From: Odontocerum albicorne
Taxonomy: Eukaryota; Arthropoda; Insecta; Trichoptera; Odontoceridae
Assembly (NCBI GenBank): GCA_949825065.1
Contig: OX463864.1
Coordinates: forward strand, 12,032,736 to 12,096,735
Length of the DNA: 64,000 nt
Direction of reading: 5' to 3'
Shown here: positions 30,390 through 40,724 of the stretch, one piece after another
Layout: each line of letters opens with the position of its first letter
Position numbering within the stretch: position 1 is the stretch's first letter
The notes under the pieces: generated by a model
The model's database searches: none
What the model was told of the DNA's origin: nothing
What the model saw: only the letters and a program-made list of their open reading frames with translations
Position numbers and translations under genes: made by a program

Positions 30390-31440
30390 AAATACCTACA
30401 TGCATACATACCATCACGCCATTTTCCTGTCGGGGTAGACAGAAAGGACAGAGCGCTATGCTTTATTATCTCGATACACACCTTTCGCCTCTTTTACATC
30501 CATAATACAACTTCTCAAACAACTTCTACGATTTCTCTGACTTTCTACGTTTCCTTCTTTTAAAATATCATTTACTTGATCCAACCATGTTTTACTTAGT
30601 CTTCCTCTACCACGCCTTCACAATTTTTAAAGCAAACAAACACGTTTTTTTTTTTAATATGAAAAAGAAGATTATATTCATTAGATTATTTTATCCCTGG
30701 ACACTCTTATTCGGCTCTTTTTAATATTTTCCATGTCCATGCGTCTCTTCAGCATTTATTCAGCTCCTCTCAGTATTTTTCCATGTCCACGTTTCACTCC
30801 CATACATCAAAGTTGGCACCAAAATACTATGTTGGACTATCTTTGCAGATTTTGATATGATCTAGTTGGAGTATATCATATATGTTTTAGTACCACATTG
30901 ACTTTATTTCCTGATACTACACGCCGTTTGATATCCATGTTAACTCTTCCATTATCTGAGAATACACCACCCTAATAGCTAAATTTCTCAACTTGATGCA
31001 ATCTTAATTTTTTCACTCATAGGTATGTCACATTTACTTTTCACTCTTTTCTATCGCCATTATTTAGAATTTTGCAACATTGATTCTCAGATATTTCTCT
31101 TCACGTCTCTTATACAATTTACTTGCCAAATCAATAATGGTACTAAAATACTGTTATCTTAGCATCCTATCTTAGCAGATTTCAACACTTTCCGGTTTCA
31201 GTATATATTAGTACATATTTTAGTGCTAATTGGCATTGTTTTCTATCGCTACACGCCGTTCAATATTCCTCATCATTATTTTATCACCTGAATAGCAGAA
31301 TTATTCTGCTTTCTCTATTCTTTCATTACTCGCCCATAATTCACATTAACTTTTCCTATCAAACTTTTCTGTCCCTATGACAGATTTCACAACATTTATT
31401 CTCAGATCTCTCATGCAATTTAAATTATTTTAAATTGAAA
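30390..31440 (-). mobile_element. three LINE A fragments in the same orientation
   Basis: Fragment 1 (30395-30640) begins at the tail CATCACGCCATTTTCCTGTC. Fragment 2 (30710-31135) spans the YGSETW-like region (CCACGTTTCACTCCCATACA) back to the RT thumb (TTCTCAGATATTTCTCTTCA). Fragment 3 (31136-31440) repeats part of the same segment in a more diverged form (TTTCTATCGCTACACGCCGT, ATTCTCAGATCTCTCATGCA). Fragment 2 is strikingly close to 29060-29470. Confidence 0.82.
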
Positions 31441-31714
31441 AATAACATACTTCTTCAAGTTTTCATTGTGTGTTTAGGCAAATTAGCTAACATTATTATT
31501 CCAGGAAATATGCCTAGTAAATCTTCAACTGTATTAACATACTACATTTCTTCTTAAAAATAATTGTACTTACAGCCCTTCAGTGCGGAAATATTATTAT
31601 TAGCTTATTCAAAATAAACTGATGGTTCAGAAAACAGAGTTCTTACTCAAACAGAGATACTCGTACATAAAACAAGATTTTAACAATAATCGTAAGCTAT
31701 GTTATTTATAAATA

Positions 31715-31985
31715 AGGCATTAACATTGTGGAGGTTTAAAAAAATTGTAATTTATTTTATCAAACACCGTTTATTCCACTTTATGTAACGGTATAACCCT
31801 ACTGGTTTCAAGGCTTTCACCTCTTCATCAGGGGATCACAAACAAGCCTTGGTTGTGCTCCCCTGATGACGACGTGAAAGCCTTGAAACTGGTAGGGTTA
31901 TTCCGTTACAAAAAGTGTAATCAACAGTGTTTCATAAAACAAATTACAATAATTTAAGCTATTTGTAATCTTGCTTACATTTGAA
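31715..31985. mobile_element. P1 palindromic element
   Basis: Left outer AAGGCATTAACATTGTGGAG. Left arm TCAAACACCGTTTATTCCAC, CCCTACTGGTTTCAAGGCTT, CACCTCTTCATCAGGGGATC. Right arm GTGCTCCCCTGATGACGACG, TGAAAGCCTTGAAACTGGTA, AACAGTGTTTCATAAAACAA. The arms are over 110 bp with a very short centre. Confidence 0.85.
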
Positions 31986-32144
31986 CTACAAATCAAAACC
32001 ATTAAATTAATGTTTTTATCTCTGTGAAAAGTTTTATTAAAAAAACAACAGTTTAATTATATGCTGATACTAGAATATGTTCAGTGTCTCTTTGGCGATG
32101 CAAATGGAGATATCATTATAATATTCAAACGAAAATATATATAT

Positions 32145-33310
32145 ATAGGTAGGGTCGTTTAGAGATAAGATTGTCCTCAAGGGCGCTCCAACTTAGGATG
32201 CGCACCCACTGTTATTCACAGATATAAAATATTAAATATATATAGATAGGGGAGTTTAGAGAGAAGATTGTCCTCAAGGGCGCTCCAACTTAGGATGCGC
32301 CCCCACTGTTATTCACAGATATAAAATATTAAATATATATAGGTAGGAGCGTTTAGAGAGAAGATTGTCCTCAAGGGCGCTCCAACATAGGATGCGCACC
32401 CACTGTTATTCACAGATATAAAATATTAAATATATATAGGTAGGAGCGTTTAGAGAGAAGATTGTCCTCAAGGGCGCTCCAACATAGGATGCGCACCCAC
32501 TGTTATTCACAGATATAAAATATTAAATATATATAGGTAGGAGCGTTTAGAGAGAAGATTGTCCTCAAGGGCGCTCCAACATAGGATGCGCACCCACTGT
32601 TATTCACAGATATAAAATATTAAATATATATAGGTAGGAGCGTTTAGAGAGAAGATTGTCCTCAAGGGCGCTCCAACATAGGATGCGCACCCACTGTTAT
32701 TCACAGATATAAAATATTAAATATATATAGGTAGGAGCGTTTAGAGAGAAGATTGTCCTCAAGGGCGCTCCAACATAGGATGCGCACCCACTGTTATTCA
32801 CAGATATAAAATATTAAATATATATAGGTAGGAGCGTTTAGAGAGAAGATTGTCCTCAAGGGCGCTCCAACTTAGGATGCGCACCCACTGTTATTCACAG
32901 ATATAAAATATTAAATATATATAGGTAGGAGCGTTTAGAGAGAAGATTGTCCTCAAGGGCGCTCCAACTTAGGATGCGCACCCACTGTTATTCACAGATA
33001 TAAAATATTAAATATATATATAGGTAGGAGCGTTTAGAGAGAAGATTGTCCTCAAGGGCGCTCCAACTTAGGATGCGCACCCACTGTTATTCACAGATAT
33101 AAAATATTAAATATATATATAGGTAGGAGCGTTTAGAGAGAAGATTGTCCTCAAGGGCGCTCCAACTTAGGATGCGCACCCACTGTTATTCACAGATATA
33201 AAATATTAAATATATATAGGTAGGGGAGTTTAGAGAGAAGATTGACCTCAAGGGCGCTCCGACTTAGGATGCGCACCCACTGTTATTCACATATATAAAA
33301 TATTAAAAAA
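32145..33310 (+). repeat. 97-bp minisatellite, 12 units, from R5
   Basis: CCTCAAGGGCGCTCCAAC recurs near 32175, 32272, 32369 and onward every 97 bp (two units gain a TA) to about 33246. Each unit has GAGCGTTTAGAGAGAAGATT, GATGCGCACCCACTGTTATT and CACAGATATAAAATATTAAA. Interior units are nearly identical while the edge units differ. The unit matches the core of R5 (compare 42945-43040 and 60205-60300). Confidence 0.95.
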
Positions 33311-33559
33311 AAAATAGGTGTGTGTCAAGGCAGGTTAGATTCTTCCTTCCATCTATATATGTTTTGAAATACATATTTTGAAGAAAAAAACTTAAGAAGG
33401 GGAAGTTGAACTACAATGAAAAAATACCGCAGCTAGGAGTGTCTAATGATGTTGTCCATAACAAATAATTCTGGGGAGAAAGGACTCGAAAAGTCGGTGC
33501 CACGTAGTGGAATGGAGCTAGAAGGATGAAAATATCGAATTAGTTTCTTAAATATCAAT

Positions 33560-33765
33560 CTGGCAGCACTTAAAGACAACCCTCTTTAGGGAATCTTATC
33601 AAAATTTGAGATTATATATGAACACTACACGTATAGTACACTACACACCTCCTAAATGCGTTCCTCCAACTACAAAGCTTTCTTTGTAGTTCGTCGTCCC
33701 GTGGTAAATTCACAGAATATGTTTTTTCTAAACATGTTTAGATGCGAGATAGTTCCTTATTTAAT
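33560..33765 (+). repeat. R4 dispersed repeat
   Basis: CACTTAAAGACAACCCTCTT, GGAATCTTATCAAAATTTGA, ATGAACACTACACG, AGAATATGTTTTTTCTAAAC, in R4 order. Confidence 0.6.
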
Positions 33766-33771
33766 TTAAGT

Positions 33772-33935
33772 TTATGCCCGCGTAGTAACGCACTAGACTT
33801 CCATGCGGAAGGTCGCCAGTTCGAACCCAGCGCTATGCCACTCTCCTCGAATAACACAGACATTTTTCCGTCTAGTATTAGAGCGTAGAAGGATATATAT
33901 GACTTCGGTCATATATATTCTTTAAAAAAAATACC
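33772..33935 (+). mobile_element. SINE B, 3' truncated
   Basis: TGCCCGCGTAGTAACGCACT, TCGCCAGTTCGAACCCAGCG, GAATAACACAGACATTTTTC, CCGTCTAGTATTAGAGCGTA, GACTTCGGTCATATATATTC. It ends in an A-rich run like the copy at 4528. Confidence 0.8.
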
Positions 33936-34004
33936 GTAGCTACTTCCTTTCCATCTTTACAATCATTTTTGTTTATATAATATTTTTAATCTGTTCATAA
34001 AAGT

Positions 34005-34100
34005 GAGTTGGAGTCTCAAGTTAGAATGCCCTTAAGGTGAGTCTGTTCTCTAAACAGCGCTATATAAGTTATATGTTTGTTATTATTACTATCTTTCATT
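34005..34100 (-). repeat. R5 dispersed repeat
   Basis: Minus strand reads ATAACTTATATAGCGCTGTT, TAGAGAACAGACTCACCTTA, AGGGCATTCTAACTTGAGAC, the R5 order. Confidence 0.55.
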
Positions 34101-34261
34101 GTGACGGCGCTAAAACTATTTGGTTTTTCTAACTCACAGACACTCCATAGAATTGTTTTACTTTTACCCTTCTTTTGCAAAGTCTAAGTTTCACTTTAAT
34201 ACACCAAGTTGGGCACCAACATATTTTTATGTACTCATATTTACTACTTGACACATCAATG

Positions 34262-34430
34262 TGTTATTGTATTACACTTTCGTTGTATACAGTGCAACCT
34301 GGCGGGCTTATGGCCGATGGGGCAATCTCTTCCAATAAACCAGAAATATGTTAAAGTGGGCTTCAGTGAAAACCAGACTGGAATCCTTTTTAACGTGTTC
34401 CTCGCGGGAAGCACAAACGCCTGTGATCTG
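34262..34430 (-). mobile_element. SINE A body and tail
   Basis: Minus strand: GACTGGAATCC-type body, CACTGAAGCCCACTTTAACA, then TTATTGGAAGAGATTGCCCC, AAGCCCGCCAGGTTGCACTG, TATACAACGAAAGTGTAATA. The head is damaged (CGCGGGAAGCACAAACGCC region). Confidence 0.75.
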
Positions 34431-34479
34431 ATCTGTAACATTCCTTTGTGTATTTTACGTAATGTTTAGTTTATCTCCT

Positions 34480-35074
34480 TTATTTAATGAGTCTCCTTAA
34501 GAGTAATGACTATTATTTATTATCAGAAAATTACTTGAATGTCATGTTTACTTGGTGGTGTAATCAAATATCAGTGGTTCTAAACAAAATACGCGTTTAA
34601 ACTTAGAAATTAAAAACGCCGAAATTGTGCCGCGCACAAGATTCGTGGAGTTTGATTTTAACGCGGTGTACAGGTTAAATAAATCTGGGTACATTGAACC
34701 TTACAATAAATAGTATATTTGATTTTTATAATTTGATGGCATAAATTATCCTGGTGAAGGAGGTCTATAAAAAATAAACCGTCAAGTAAACTAGCGCAAG
34801 TTCTATCAGAGTGTAAACTTGCCACCACAGTACGATCTCTGTATAGTATTCGAAGTGTTACCGCACGATTTTCTTATCCACTGTCCGCACGTACTGGCGC
34901 GGTTAGAATGCAACGCGGCTGACCGGTCCAGTCCAGTCCTCGACCCGCATACAAGGCCACGCGGCGTGTCACACTCTAATCGGCATACTCACTACCTGTA
35001 CTCTATTCCGCTATACTTTTATCTAATTGTCAATAAATAATACATTTCCTCGTCAATTCGGGTCTAAATAACAT
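34480..35074. other. unassigned; possible solo LTR at about 34811-35070
   Basis: Bases 34811-35070 are GC-richer and begin TGTAAACTTGCCACCACAGT. They hold an AATAAATAATA polyadenylation-like signal near 35034 and stop where a LINE A fragment resumes. A solo LTR inserted in LINE A would explain this, but no target duplication and no second copy is visible here. 34480-34810 shows nothing I recognise. Confidence 0.3.
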
Positions 35075-35205
35075 TCCTAACATAAACAATGCAAATGGGA
35101 GTAAAAGACGTAGTAGAGGAAGACCAAGGAAAGTATAGTTGGATCAAGTGAATGATATTTAGAAAAAAGGGAATTAAGGATTAAGCGAAGTCGAAAGAGT
35201 TATAT
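35075..35205 (+). mobile_element. LINE A fragment
   Basis: AATGCAAATGGGAGTAAAAG, GTAGTAGAGGAAGACCAAGG, AAAGTATAGTTGGATCAAGT, GAATGATATTTAGAAAAAAG. Covers the RGRPRKVWLDQVNDI-like block with a stop at the Trp codon. Confidence 0.75.
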
Positions 35206-35655
35206 AAATAAATGTAGGTTTATTGATAGCAACGTGAGGATATACAAGACCTGTGTTCGCCCCATAATGACATACAGCATAGAGTCCAGAGCCGACACTG
35301 TCAAAACCAAAAATCTCCTTCGAACCAGCAAAATGAAGGTACTCGCTGGCAAAACCCTTCGTGATAGAATACGAAACACAGAAATCCGAAGGACGTGCGA
35401 AGCTGAAGATACTGTCAGATGGGGACGACAGAGAAGAAGGTTCTGAAACGAACACGTATCCAGAATGGCGGAACCAAGAGCCGTAAGAATGGCCAGGGAC
35501 ATTATCCCCCAAGCAAGCAGACCTCCAGGACGACCTCCCAAAAGATGGAAAGACAGCTGGCAGTCGACGTCACAAGAGGCAAACAATGATGCAGGACCAT
35601 AACAGGCCAACAGACCTAAAATAAGATGAAGCAAAAGAAGATAGCAATATACTAT
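35206..35655 (+). pseudogene. LINE D reverse transcriptase C-terminal fragment
   Basis: Plus-strand translation: RIYKTCVRPIMTYSIESRAD, then LLRTSKMKVL, GKTLRDRIRNTEIRRTCEAE and TVRWGRQRRRF with a stop. After a frame change come a HVSRM-like block, PPGRPPKRWKDSW and QSTSQEANND. This is the end of the RT and C-terminal region of an RTE-like insect non-LTR family distinct from LINE A. A run of four Arg/Lys positions and the PGRPPKRW motif are typical. At least one stop and one frameshift. It opens with the AGGTTTATTGATAGC sequence that also ends R3. Confidence 0.75.
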
Positions 35656-35699
35656 GTCCATTTATACGATTACATTTATCCATGTATCATCATCATTAT

Positions 35700-35822
35700 C
35701 AGCGATTTATGCGACCATGTAACTTGCTTCATTTACTTTTGTCTGGTTGGCTGGAAGAGATTGCCGTCCGGCAATGAGCCCGCAAGATTGTATTTGCAAT
35801 AAAAGTGTTAAATAAATAAATA
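35700..35822 (+). mobile_element. LINE B 3' terminus
   Basis: GCGACCATGTAACTTGCTTC, TTTACTTTTGTCTGGTTGGC, TGGAAGAGATTGCCGTCCGG, AAAAGTGTTAAATAAATAAA. Confidence 0.85.
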
Positions 35823-35824
35823 TA

Positions 35825-37010
35825 TTCACACTTATCTCGACTCACTTCATTCGGTATTCTGTAATGCTTTGTCACCCCCATCTATTCTTCTCAGTTCACA
35901 CATTTCTACACTATTTATTCGGCTTCTTTCAGTCGTTTTCCACGTCCACGTTTTACTCCCATACATCAAGATTGGTAGTAAAATATTGTTATGGACTATC
36001 ATATTTGCAGATTTTGAAACTGTCCAGTTCAAGTTTATATGTTTTACTGCCCCATTATATTTGTTTCCTAACGCCGTTCGATATCCCTCTTAACTCTTCC
36101 ATCATCTGAGAAAATCTTCCATTATATTTATTTCCTAACGCCGTTCGATATCCCTCTTAACTCTTCCATCATCTGAGAAAATATTCAATTATATTTATTT
36201 CCTAACGCCGTTCGATATCCCTCTTAACTCTTCCATCATCTGAGAAAATCTTCCATTATATTTATTTCCTAACGCCATTCGATGTCCCTCTTAACTCTTT
36301 CATCATCTGAGAAAATCTTCCATTATATTTATTTCCTAACGCCATTCGATATCTCTCTTAACTCTTCCATCACGTGAGAAAATCTTCCTTTATATTTATA
36401 TCCTAACGCCGTTCGATATCCCTCTTAACTCTTCCATCATCTGAGAAAAATCTTCCATTATATTTATTTCCTAACGCCGTTCGATATCCCTCTTAACTCT
36501 TCCATCATCTAAGAAAATCTTCCATTATATTTATTTCCTAACGCCATTCGATGTCCCTCTTAACTCTTCCATCATCTGAGAAAATCTTCAATTATATTTA
36601 TTCCCTAACGCCGTTCGATATCCCTCTTAACTCTTCCATTATATTTATTTCCTAACGCCGTTCGATATCTCTCTTAACTCTTCCATCACGTGAGAAAATC
36701 TTCCTTTATATTTATATCCTAACGCCGTTCGATATCCCTCTTAACTCTTCCATCATCTGAGAAAATCTTCAATTATATTTATTTCCTAACGCCGTTCGAT
36801 ATCCCTCTTAACTCTTCCATCATCTGAGAAAATCTTCCATTCTATTTATTTCCTAACGCCATTCGATGTCCCTCTTAACTCTTCCATCATCTGACCAAAT
36901 ACTACTTAAATAGCAGAATTCCTCGACTTTGCTTCTATTTTGAATTACTCACCCATATGTATATAGCTATTTTTCCCCCTTTAACACTGAAACTAAGTCT
37001 TAAATTCTTT
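35825..37010 (-). mobile_element. LINE A copy containing a 67-bp array
   Basis: Bases 35825-36046 are LINE A from ACTCACTTCATTCGGTATTC through TCCACGTCCACGTTTTACTC (YGSKTWTWK in the minus frame 35847-36032) to GTTCAAGTTTATATGTTTTA. The array occupies 36047-36905. LINE A then resumes with ATACTACTTAAATAGCAGAA and ATTCCTCGACTTTGCTTCTA. Confidence 0.85.
36047..36905 (-). repeat. 67-bp minisatellite derived from LINE A
   Basis: GCCGTTCGATATCCC (or GCCATTCG) recurs at 36073, 36140, 36207, 36274, 36341, 36408, 36476, 36543, 36610, 36657, 36724, 36791 and 36858. The period is 67 bp, with one 68 and one 47. Each unit has TATATTTATTTCCTAAC, CCTCTTAACTCTTCCATCAT and CTGAGAAAATCTTC. The parent segment is present once in other LINE A copies, for example near 28605-28665. 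Confidence 0.95.
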
Positions 37011-37423
37011 TGTGATAGTTTTATATTTATTTAAAGTCATCGGCCGATTTCCGTTTCGGAATTTTACTTAACCTTTTTTCGATCCGTGTAATAACGGTCT
37101 CAACAATACAATATAATAACACAAAAACATATTTTGCTGTAGATTCTCGGTACAAAGAGACCGACCAATCCACAGCACGTGTACCCATTTAAAAAGCGGT
37201 TGAATCATTTCTACGCCTTTTTGTTAGAGTAATTACAATATCAAGATCAAATAATCATAAAAAAAATCTATTGTGCTGGTCTTTTGATACCCCCTAGACT
37301 TGAAAGGGTTAAGATACATACAATAAGGAATATCATATTTCCGTCTTATTGACTGATTCGTTTGAATTTAAATAATAAACTAGAAATAAACCTTAAAAAA
37401 ATGTTTTTCTTCATCATAGAAGA
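37011..37423. other. no gene recognised
   Basis: AT-rich with no repeat match; the frame starting at 37362 only becomes meaningful as SINE A. Confidence 0.4.
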
Positions 37424-37640
37424 CAATTTCCGTGGCTTAGTTGGTAAGACGCTTGTTTCTCAAATAGGGCGTTGCGAGCTCAATGCCCGTTGGAACCCAG
37501 ATTATGTTTTAAAGTTTTCCATTCAAGGCATCTTGAGCAGCTTTCTGATTGGTTGGAAGATATTGCAACATGGTAACAAGCCACTAGATTTTGCAATATA
37601 CAACAAAAGTCTAATTCAATACAATACAATGAAACTTAAC
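37424..37640 (+). mobile_element. SINE A, full length
   Basis: Head CCGTGGCTTAGTTGGTAAGA (A box) and GCGAGCTCAATGCCCGTTGG (degraded B box). Body GAACCCAGATTATG. Tail TGATTGGTTGGAAGATATTG, AACATGGTAACAAGCCACTA, ATATACAACAAAAGTCTAAT. Confidence 0.82.
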
Positions 37641-37659
37641 GATAAAAGTTACAGAGATT

Positions 37660-38100
37660 CATACATATTATCACGTCATTTCGGGCAGAAAGGACAGAGC
37701 ACCACACTTTCCTATCACGAAACTCATATAAAGGGAGAAATATAAATAATGGAAGGTTGCGCATGACGAGATGTATAAATATGGATGAGGTAAAGGGTGT
37801 GTGCTTGAAAAAAAATGGAGATCTATTATCTCTGCCTACCCCGCAGGGGACACGGCGTGATGGTATATATGTATGTATTTATATATTCCACGTTCGCCAT
37901 GCACTGACAATCTTTTATGCTTTTTTTAATGTTGCTTAAATTTAATTTATACATGGTATGTAGAAAGTCAGAGAGATCGTATAAGTTGTATGAGAAGGTG
38001 TATGGATGTAGAAGAGGCAAAGGATATGTGTCATGATAGGAAACCTTGTGTTCTATCCTTCTGTTCACCCCGACAGGGGAAAGGCGTTATGATATCTATG
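37660..38100 (+). mobile_element. LINE A 3' ends, two or three overlapping remnants
   Basis: 37660-37735 is a minus-sense tail (ATTATCACGTCATTTCGGGC, ACTTTCCTATCACGA). 37755-37890 is a plus-sense end (GACGAGATGTATAAATATGG, TATCTCTGCCTACCCCGCAG). 37955-38100 is another (AGAAAGTCAGAGAGATCGTA, GAGAAGGTGTATGGATGTAG, CACCCCGACAGGGGAAAGGC). Confidence 0.75.
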
Positions 38101-38569
38101 TATATTTATGGATTATGTTTTTTTATGTAATAATCTTAAATTTGTTTTTTTTTATATATTCAATAAAACATAACTTTGCATTATTTATTGTTTCAGGTTT
38201 GTCTATAATCAATATTATCCAACTACACCTCTAAATTGTGGTAAGTGCATTGATTCATTTTATATATTTATTTATATACCTAGTAGCAACAATGAACAAT
38301 TGCATTACTTTGAAATCATTCTCATTACATTGCAATTAGTACCAATATAATAACAACACTTTGAAGTTTATCCGAAGTGAAATAAAATTACTAAATCTAA
38401 AAACAAATGTCATCCAAATAGCATCATTATAATTAAGATAGTTCTGATTTGTAACAATAGATGTCGCACTATTTTCTCTTCAAATTCTTTTTTTATTATT
38501 CTTTAAATTATTTTCTCTTCAAATATTTTCTTTTTTACTATCCAAAACTCCTTAAATATTGAACAATTT
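38101..38569. other. no gene recognised
   Basis: Very AT-rich; no open frame or repeat identified. Confidence 0.45.
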
Positions 38570-38715
38570 ATTTATTTATTTATTATTACACATGACAAGA
38601 AATATACACAATTTGCGAAAAAACAACCGGTAATTTGATTTGGACATACAATTTTAATGTATCTGGGTTTGTTGTCTTTCATCTAATGTAGAGTATATAG
38701 TCTCCAACAATATAT
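38570..38715 (-). repeat. R8 dispersed repeat
   Basis: Minus strand: CAACAAACCCAGATACATTA, GTCCAAATCAAATTACCGG, TTGTTTTTTCGCAAATTGTG, TATATTTCTTGTCATGTGTA, ending in AATAAATAAATA. It extends the match to 19100-19265 through the tail. Confidence 0.72.
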
Positions 38716-39440
38716 TAGTGCCAACCTTGACCTATGAGAGGGAAACGTGGACGTGGATAAAGAATGAGATCCAAATAAATGTAATTTATTTTTAACAAAC
38801 ACTGTTTATTCCACTTTTTTGTGACGGTATAACCCTACCAGTTTCAAGGCTTTCACCTCATCTTCAGGGGAGCGCAAACAAGTCTTGTTTGCGCTCCCCT
38901 GAAGATGAGGTGAAAGCCTTGAAACCGGTAGGGTTATACCGTCACAAAAAAGTGTAATAAACAGTGTTTGTTAAAAATAAATTACAATGTCTTTAAACCT
39001 CCACAACGTTAATTCCTTAACTATAAACAACATATCCAAATAAATGCTTTAGAAATGCGTTCATTAAGAAGAATACATGGATTGACAATGTACAAGTATG
39101 ACAGAATACGGAATGAAGTGTTTCGGGATGAATGCGAACTTAATGAGGGATAGGGATGAATGTGAACATAATAAAAAAGAACATTCTGAGTTAGTTTAGG
39201 CATGTGATACCAATATCAGTGGAAGGCAGGGGAGGGAAAGACCAAGGAAAGTATGGTTAGATATACCATAGGAACGATATTCTATAAGAAGAAAACGTAG
39301 AAAGTTGTACATGTATGAGGTGCATGAATGTAGAAGGGTTGGTTGTGTGTCGAGATTGGAAAGTCTGGAGCTCTATCCTCTTAGCCGACTCCGACAGGGA
39401 AATGGCGTGATTTACCATCACGTATGTATGTAGTCACAAA
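38716..39440 (+). mobile_element. LINE A copy with a P1 insertion
   Basis: ATGAGAGGGAAACGTGGACG leads to GAATGAGATCCAAATAAATG. After the insertion the LINE continues CTTTAGAAATGCGTTCATTA, GAATACATGGATTGACAATG, AGGAAAGTATGGTTAGATAT and ACTCCGACAGGGAAATGGCG, and ends CACGTATGTATGTAG. Frame-breaking changes are frequent. Confidence 0.88.
38782..39033. mobile_element. P1 palindromic element with 13-bp target duplication
   Basis: A 252-bp insertion in LINE A flanked by ATCCAAATAAATG on both sides (38769-38781 and 39034-39046). The two arms, over 100 bp each, meet at AACAAGTCTTGTTTGCGCTC with essentially no loop. Right arm: GCTCCCCTGAAGATGAGGTG, AAAGCCTTGAAACCGGTAGG, AACAGTGTTTGTTAAAAATA. No coding capacity. 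A target duplication of this length fits target-primed retrotransposition better than a cut-and-paste DNA element. Confidence 0.9.
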
Positions 39441-39449
39441 ATACTGAAG

Positions 39450-39700
39450 TGGAAGGGGTTGGGCACGTCGTCCGAACTATGGACCATCATTGGACGAATT
39501 ATAATAAGTAATCCAGTGGTACCCAACAGGCAGAACTAGTCGTGTAAGAAGATCATAGCACGCTGGGTATACGAGATACGTAAGCAAGCAGCGATTATGT
39601 GGCAACAATGCGCAAAGGGCAGGATTCCTTGGAAACAACTTGGAGATGCCTATATCCTACAGTGGATGAAGGTATCAGATTATGAGGATTATGTTTGTAG
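39450..39700 (+). pseudogene. LINE C (RTE-like) reverse transcriptase C-terminal fragment
   Basis: Plus strand: TAAGTAATCCAGTGGTACCC, CACGCTGGGTATACGAGATA and GGAAACAACTTGGAGATGCC. Translation gives SNPVVPN, ARWVYEIRKQAAIMW, and PWKQLGDAYILQWMK. Compare 48585-48785 (RWIYEIRKHGS, WSKLGETLIQQW). It has a stop after the first block. Confidence 0.65.
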
Positions 39701-40164
39701 TGTATTTTTTCTTCTCCACATTCCAAAAGTATACTTTTAAACAGTAAACCAGTCATAAGGCTCCACACCATTTAACTATTAAAAATATAAACAATCGGTC
39801 CAACGATACATTTATAATTTAGGTAGGAAAACAATTTAGGCAGTCGATCGGAGCGTGGTTGCTATTGTGACAGGAGTTTGAGCACATGGGCTTGCAAGAG
39901 GAATGACTTGTGGAAAAGGTTTGTGTGAGCTCTTGAGTGTGGTGTTTTTTATTTGTATTTTTTTTATTTTTATGATTGTGTGCGGTACATTGTGAAGTGA
40001 ATGTTTTTGTTCTGTCTGGAGTGATGAAGTGTGAGGAGTTTGATTTCGCGTGATGTAACATATACATGTGTAATTGAGTGTCACTGTCTGTCAGGTTGAT
40101 GAGAATGTGCAACGGGGTTTTATATAATCAAAATTCGGAATGAAGAATCGATTTATTTTTTCAT
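39701..40164. other. no gene recognised
   Basis: GT-rich on the plus strand at 39835-40120, open on the minus strand in two frames rich in H, T, N and S. The composition explains the openness; no domain is seen. Confidence 0.4.
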
Positions 40165-40257
40165 GCTATATGTCCTCAGTGAGATACAGGCAAAAGCTTA
40201 GTTTAATGAGGACACAACCAATGAAAGGCAACACACCCCGATCCATTAAAAGTCCCC
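40165..40257 (+). repeat. R8 dispersed repeat, cut by mariner remnant
   Basis: TATGTCCTCAGTGAGATACA, AGCTTAGTTTAATGAGGACA, CAACACACCCCGATCCATTA, then mariner sequence from about 40258. Confidence 0.7.
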
Positions 40258-40637
40258 AGAATGCTCACACCGGAGCACCGTCAAATTCGCGTGACCGCCG
40301 CGCGTGAATTTTTGGATCGTTGTGCATAGGAAGGAGAAGCTTTTCTGGACTCGATCGTGACGGGAGATGAGACGTGAGTGTGTCACTACAATTTTTCAAC
40401 GATCAGGAGGCCAAGGAAGCTGTGAAGAAGTGGCTGAAAGAGCTAGCGGCGGAGGTCTATGACGCTGGCATACAAAAACTGGTGCCCCGACTAAAGAAAA
40501 GTCTCGATCTCAACGGCGATTATGTTGAAAAATAGTTGAATATATTTGTGAAGTATCCTGTGAATTTCAATTAAATACAAGCATTTTTCGATCCCACATA
40601 AATTTTGTAGACCTTACTTTCTGGATGACCCTCGTAA
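40258..40637 (+). pseudogene. second mariner-like remnant, multiply deleted
   Basis: Encodes part of the transposase before the catalytic core (RIRVTAAREF-like in the frame at 40280, then FLDSIVTGDET, the first catalytic Asp). It jumps to FNDQEAKEAVKKWLKEL, then a LVPRLKKSLDLNGDYVEK C-terminus and a stop near 40535. It ends with an inverted terminal repeat TTACTTTCTGGATGACCCTC next to GTA. The middle of the gene with the second and third catalytic Asp is gone. A different copy from 8425-9337; the C-terminal wording differs. Confidence 0.8.
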
Positions 40638-40724
40638 ATAAATGAAATAAAATAGGTTTTAGATACGATTACCGTTTGTGACAAAAGTTTTATTCAAGAA
40701 ATTTTATTTTATTTTTACAAAGTA

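Noticed and set aside
34811..35070. Confident solo LTR
   Set aside because: Only the TG start, a polyadenylation-like signal and a GC shift support it. There is no target duplication and no second copy, so it was left as a low-confidence note.
39819..40112. H/T/N-rich minus-strand frames
   Set aside because: They reflect a GT-rich plus strand; no recognisable fold or family.
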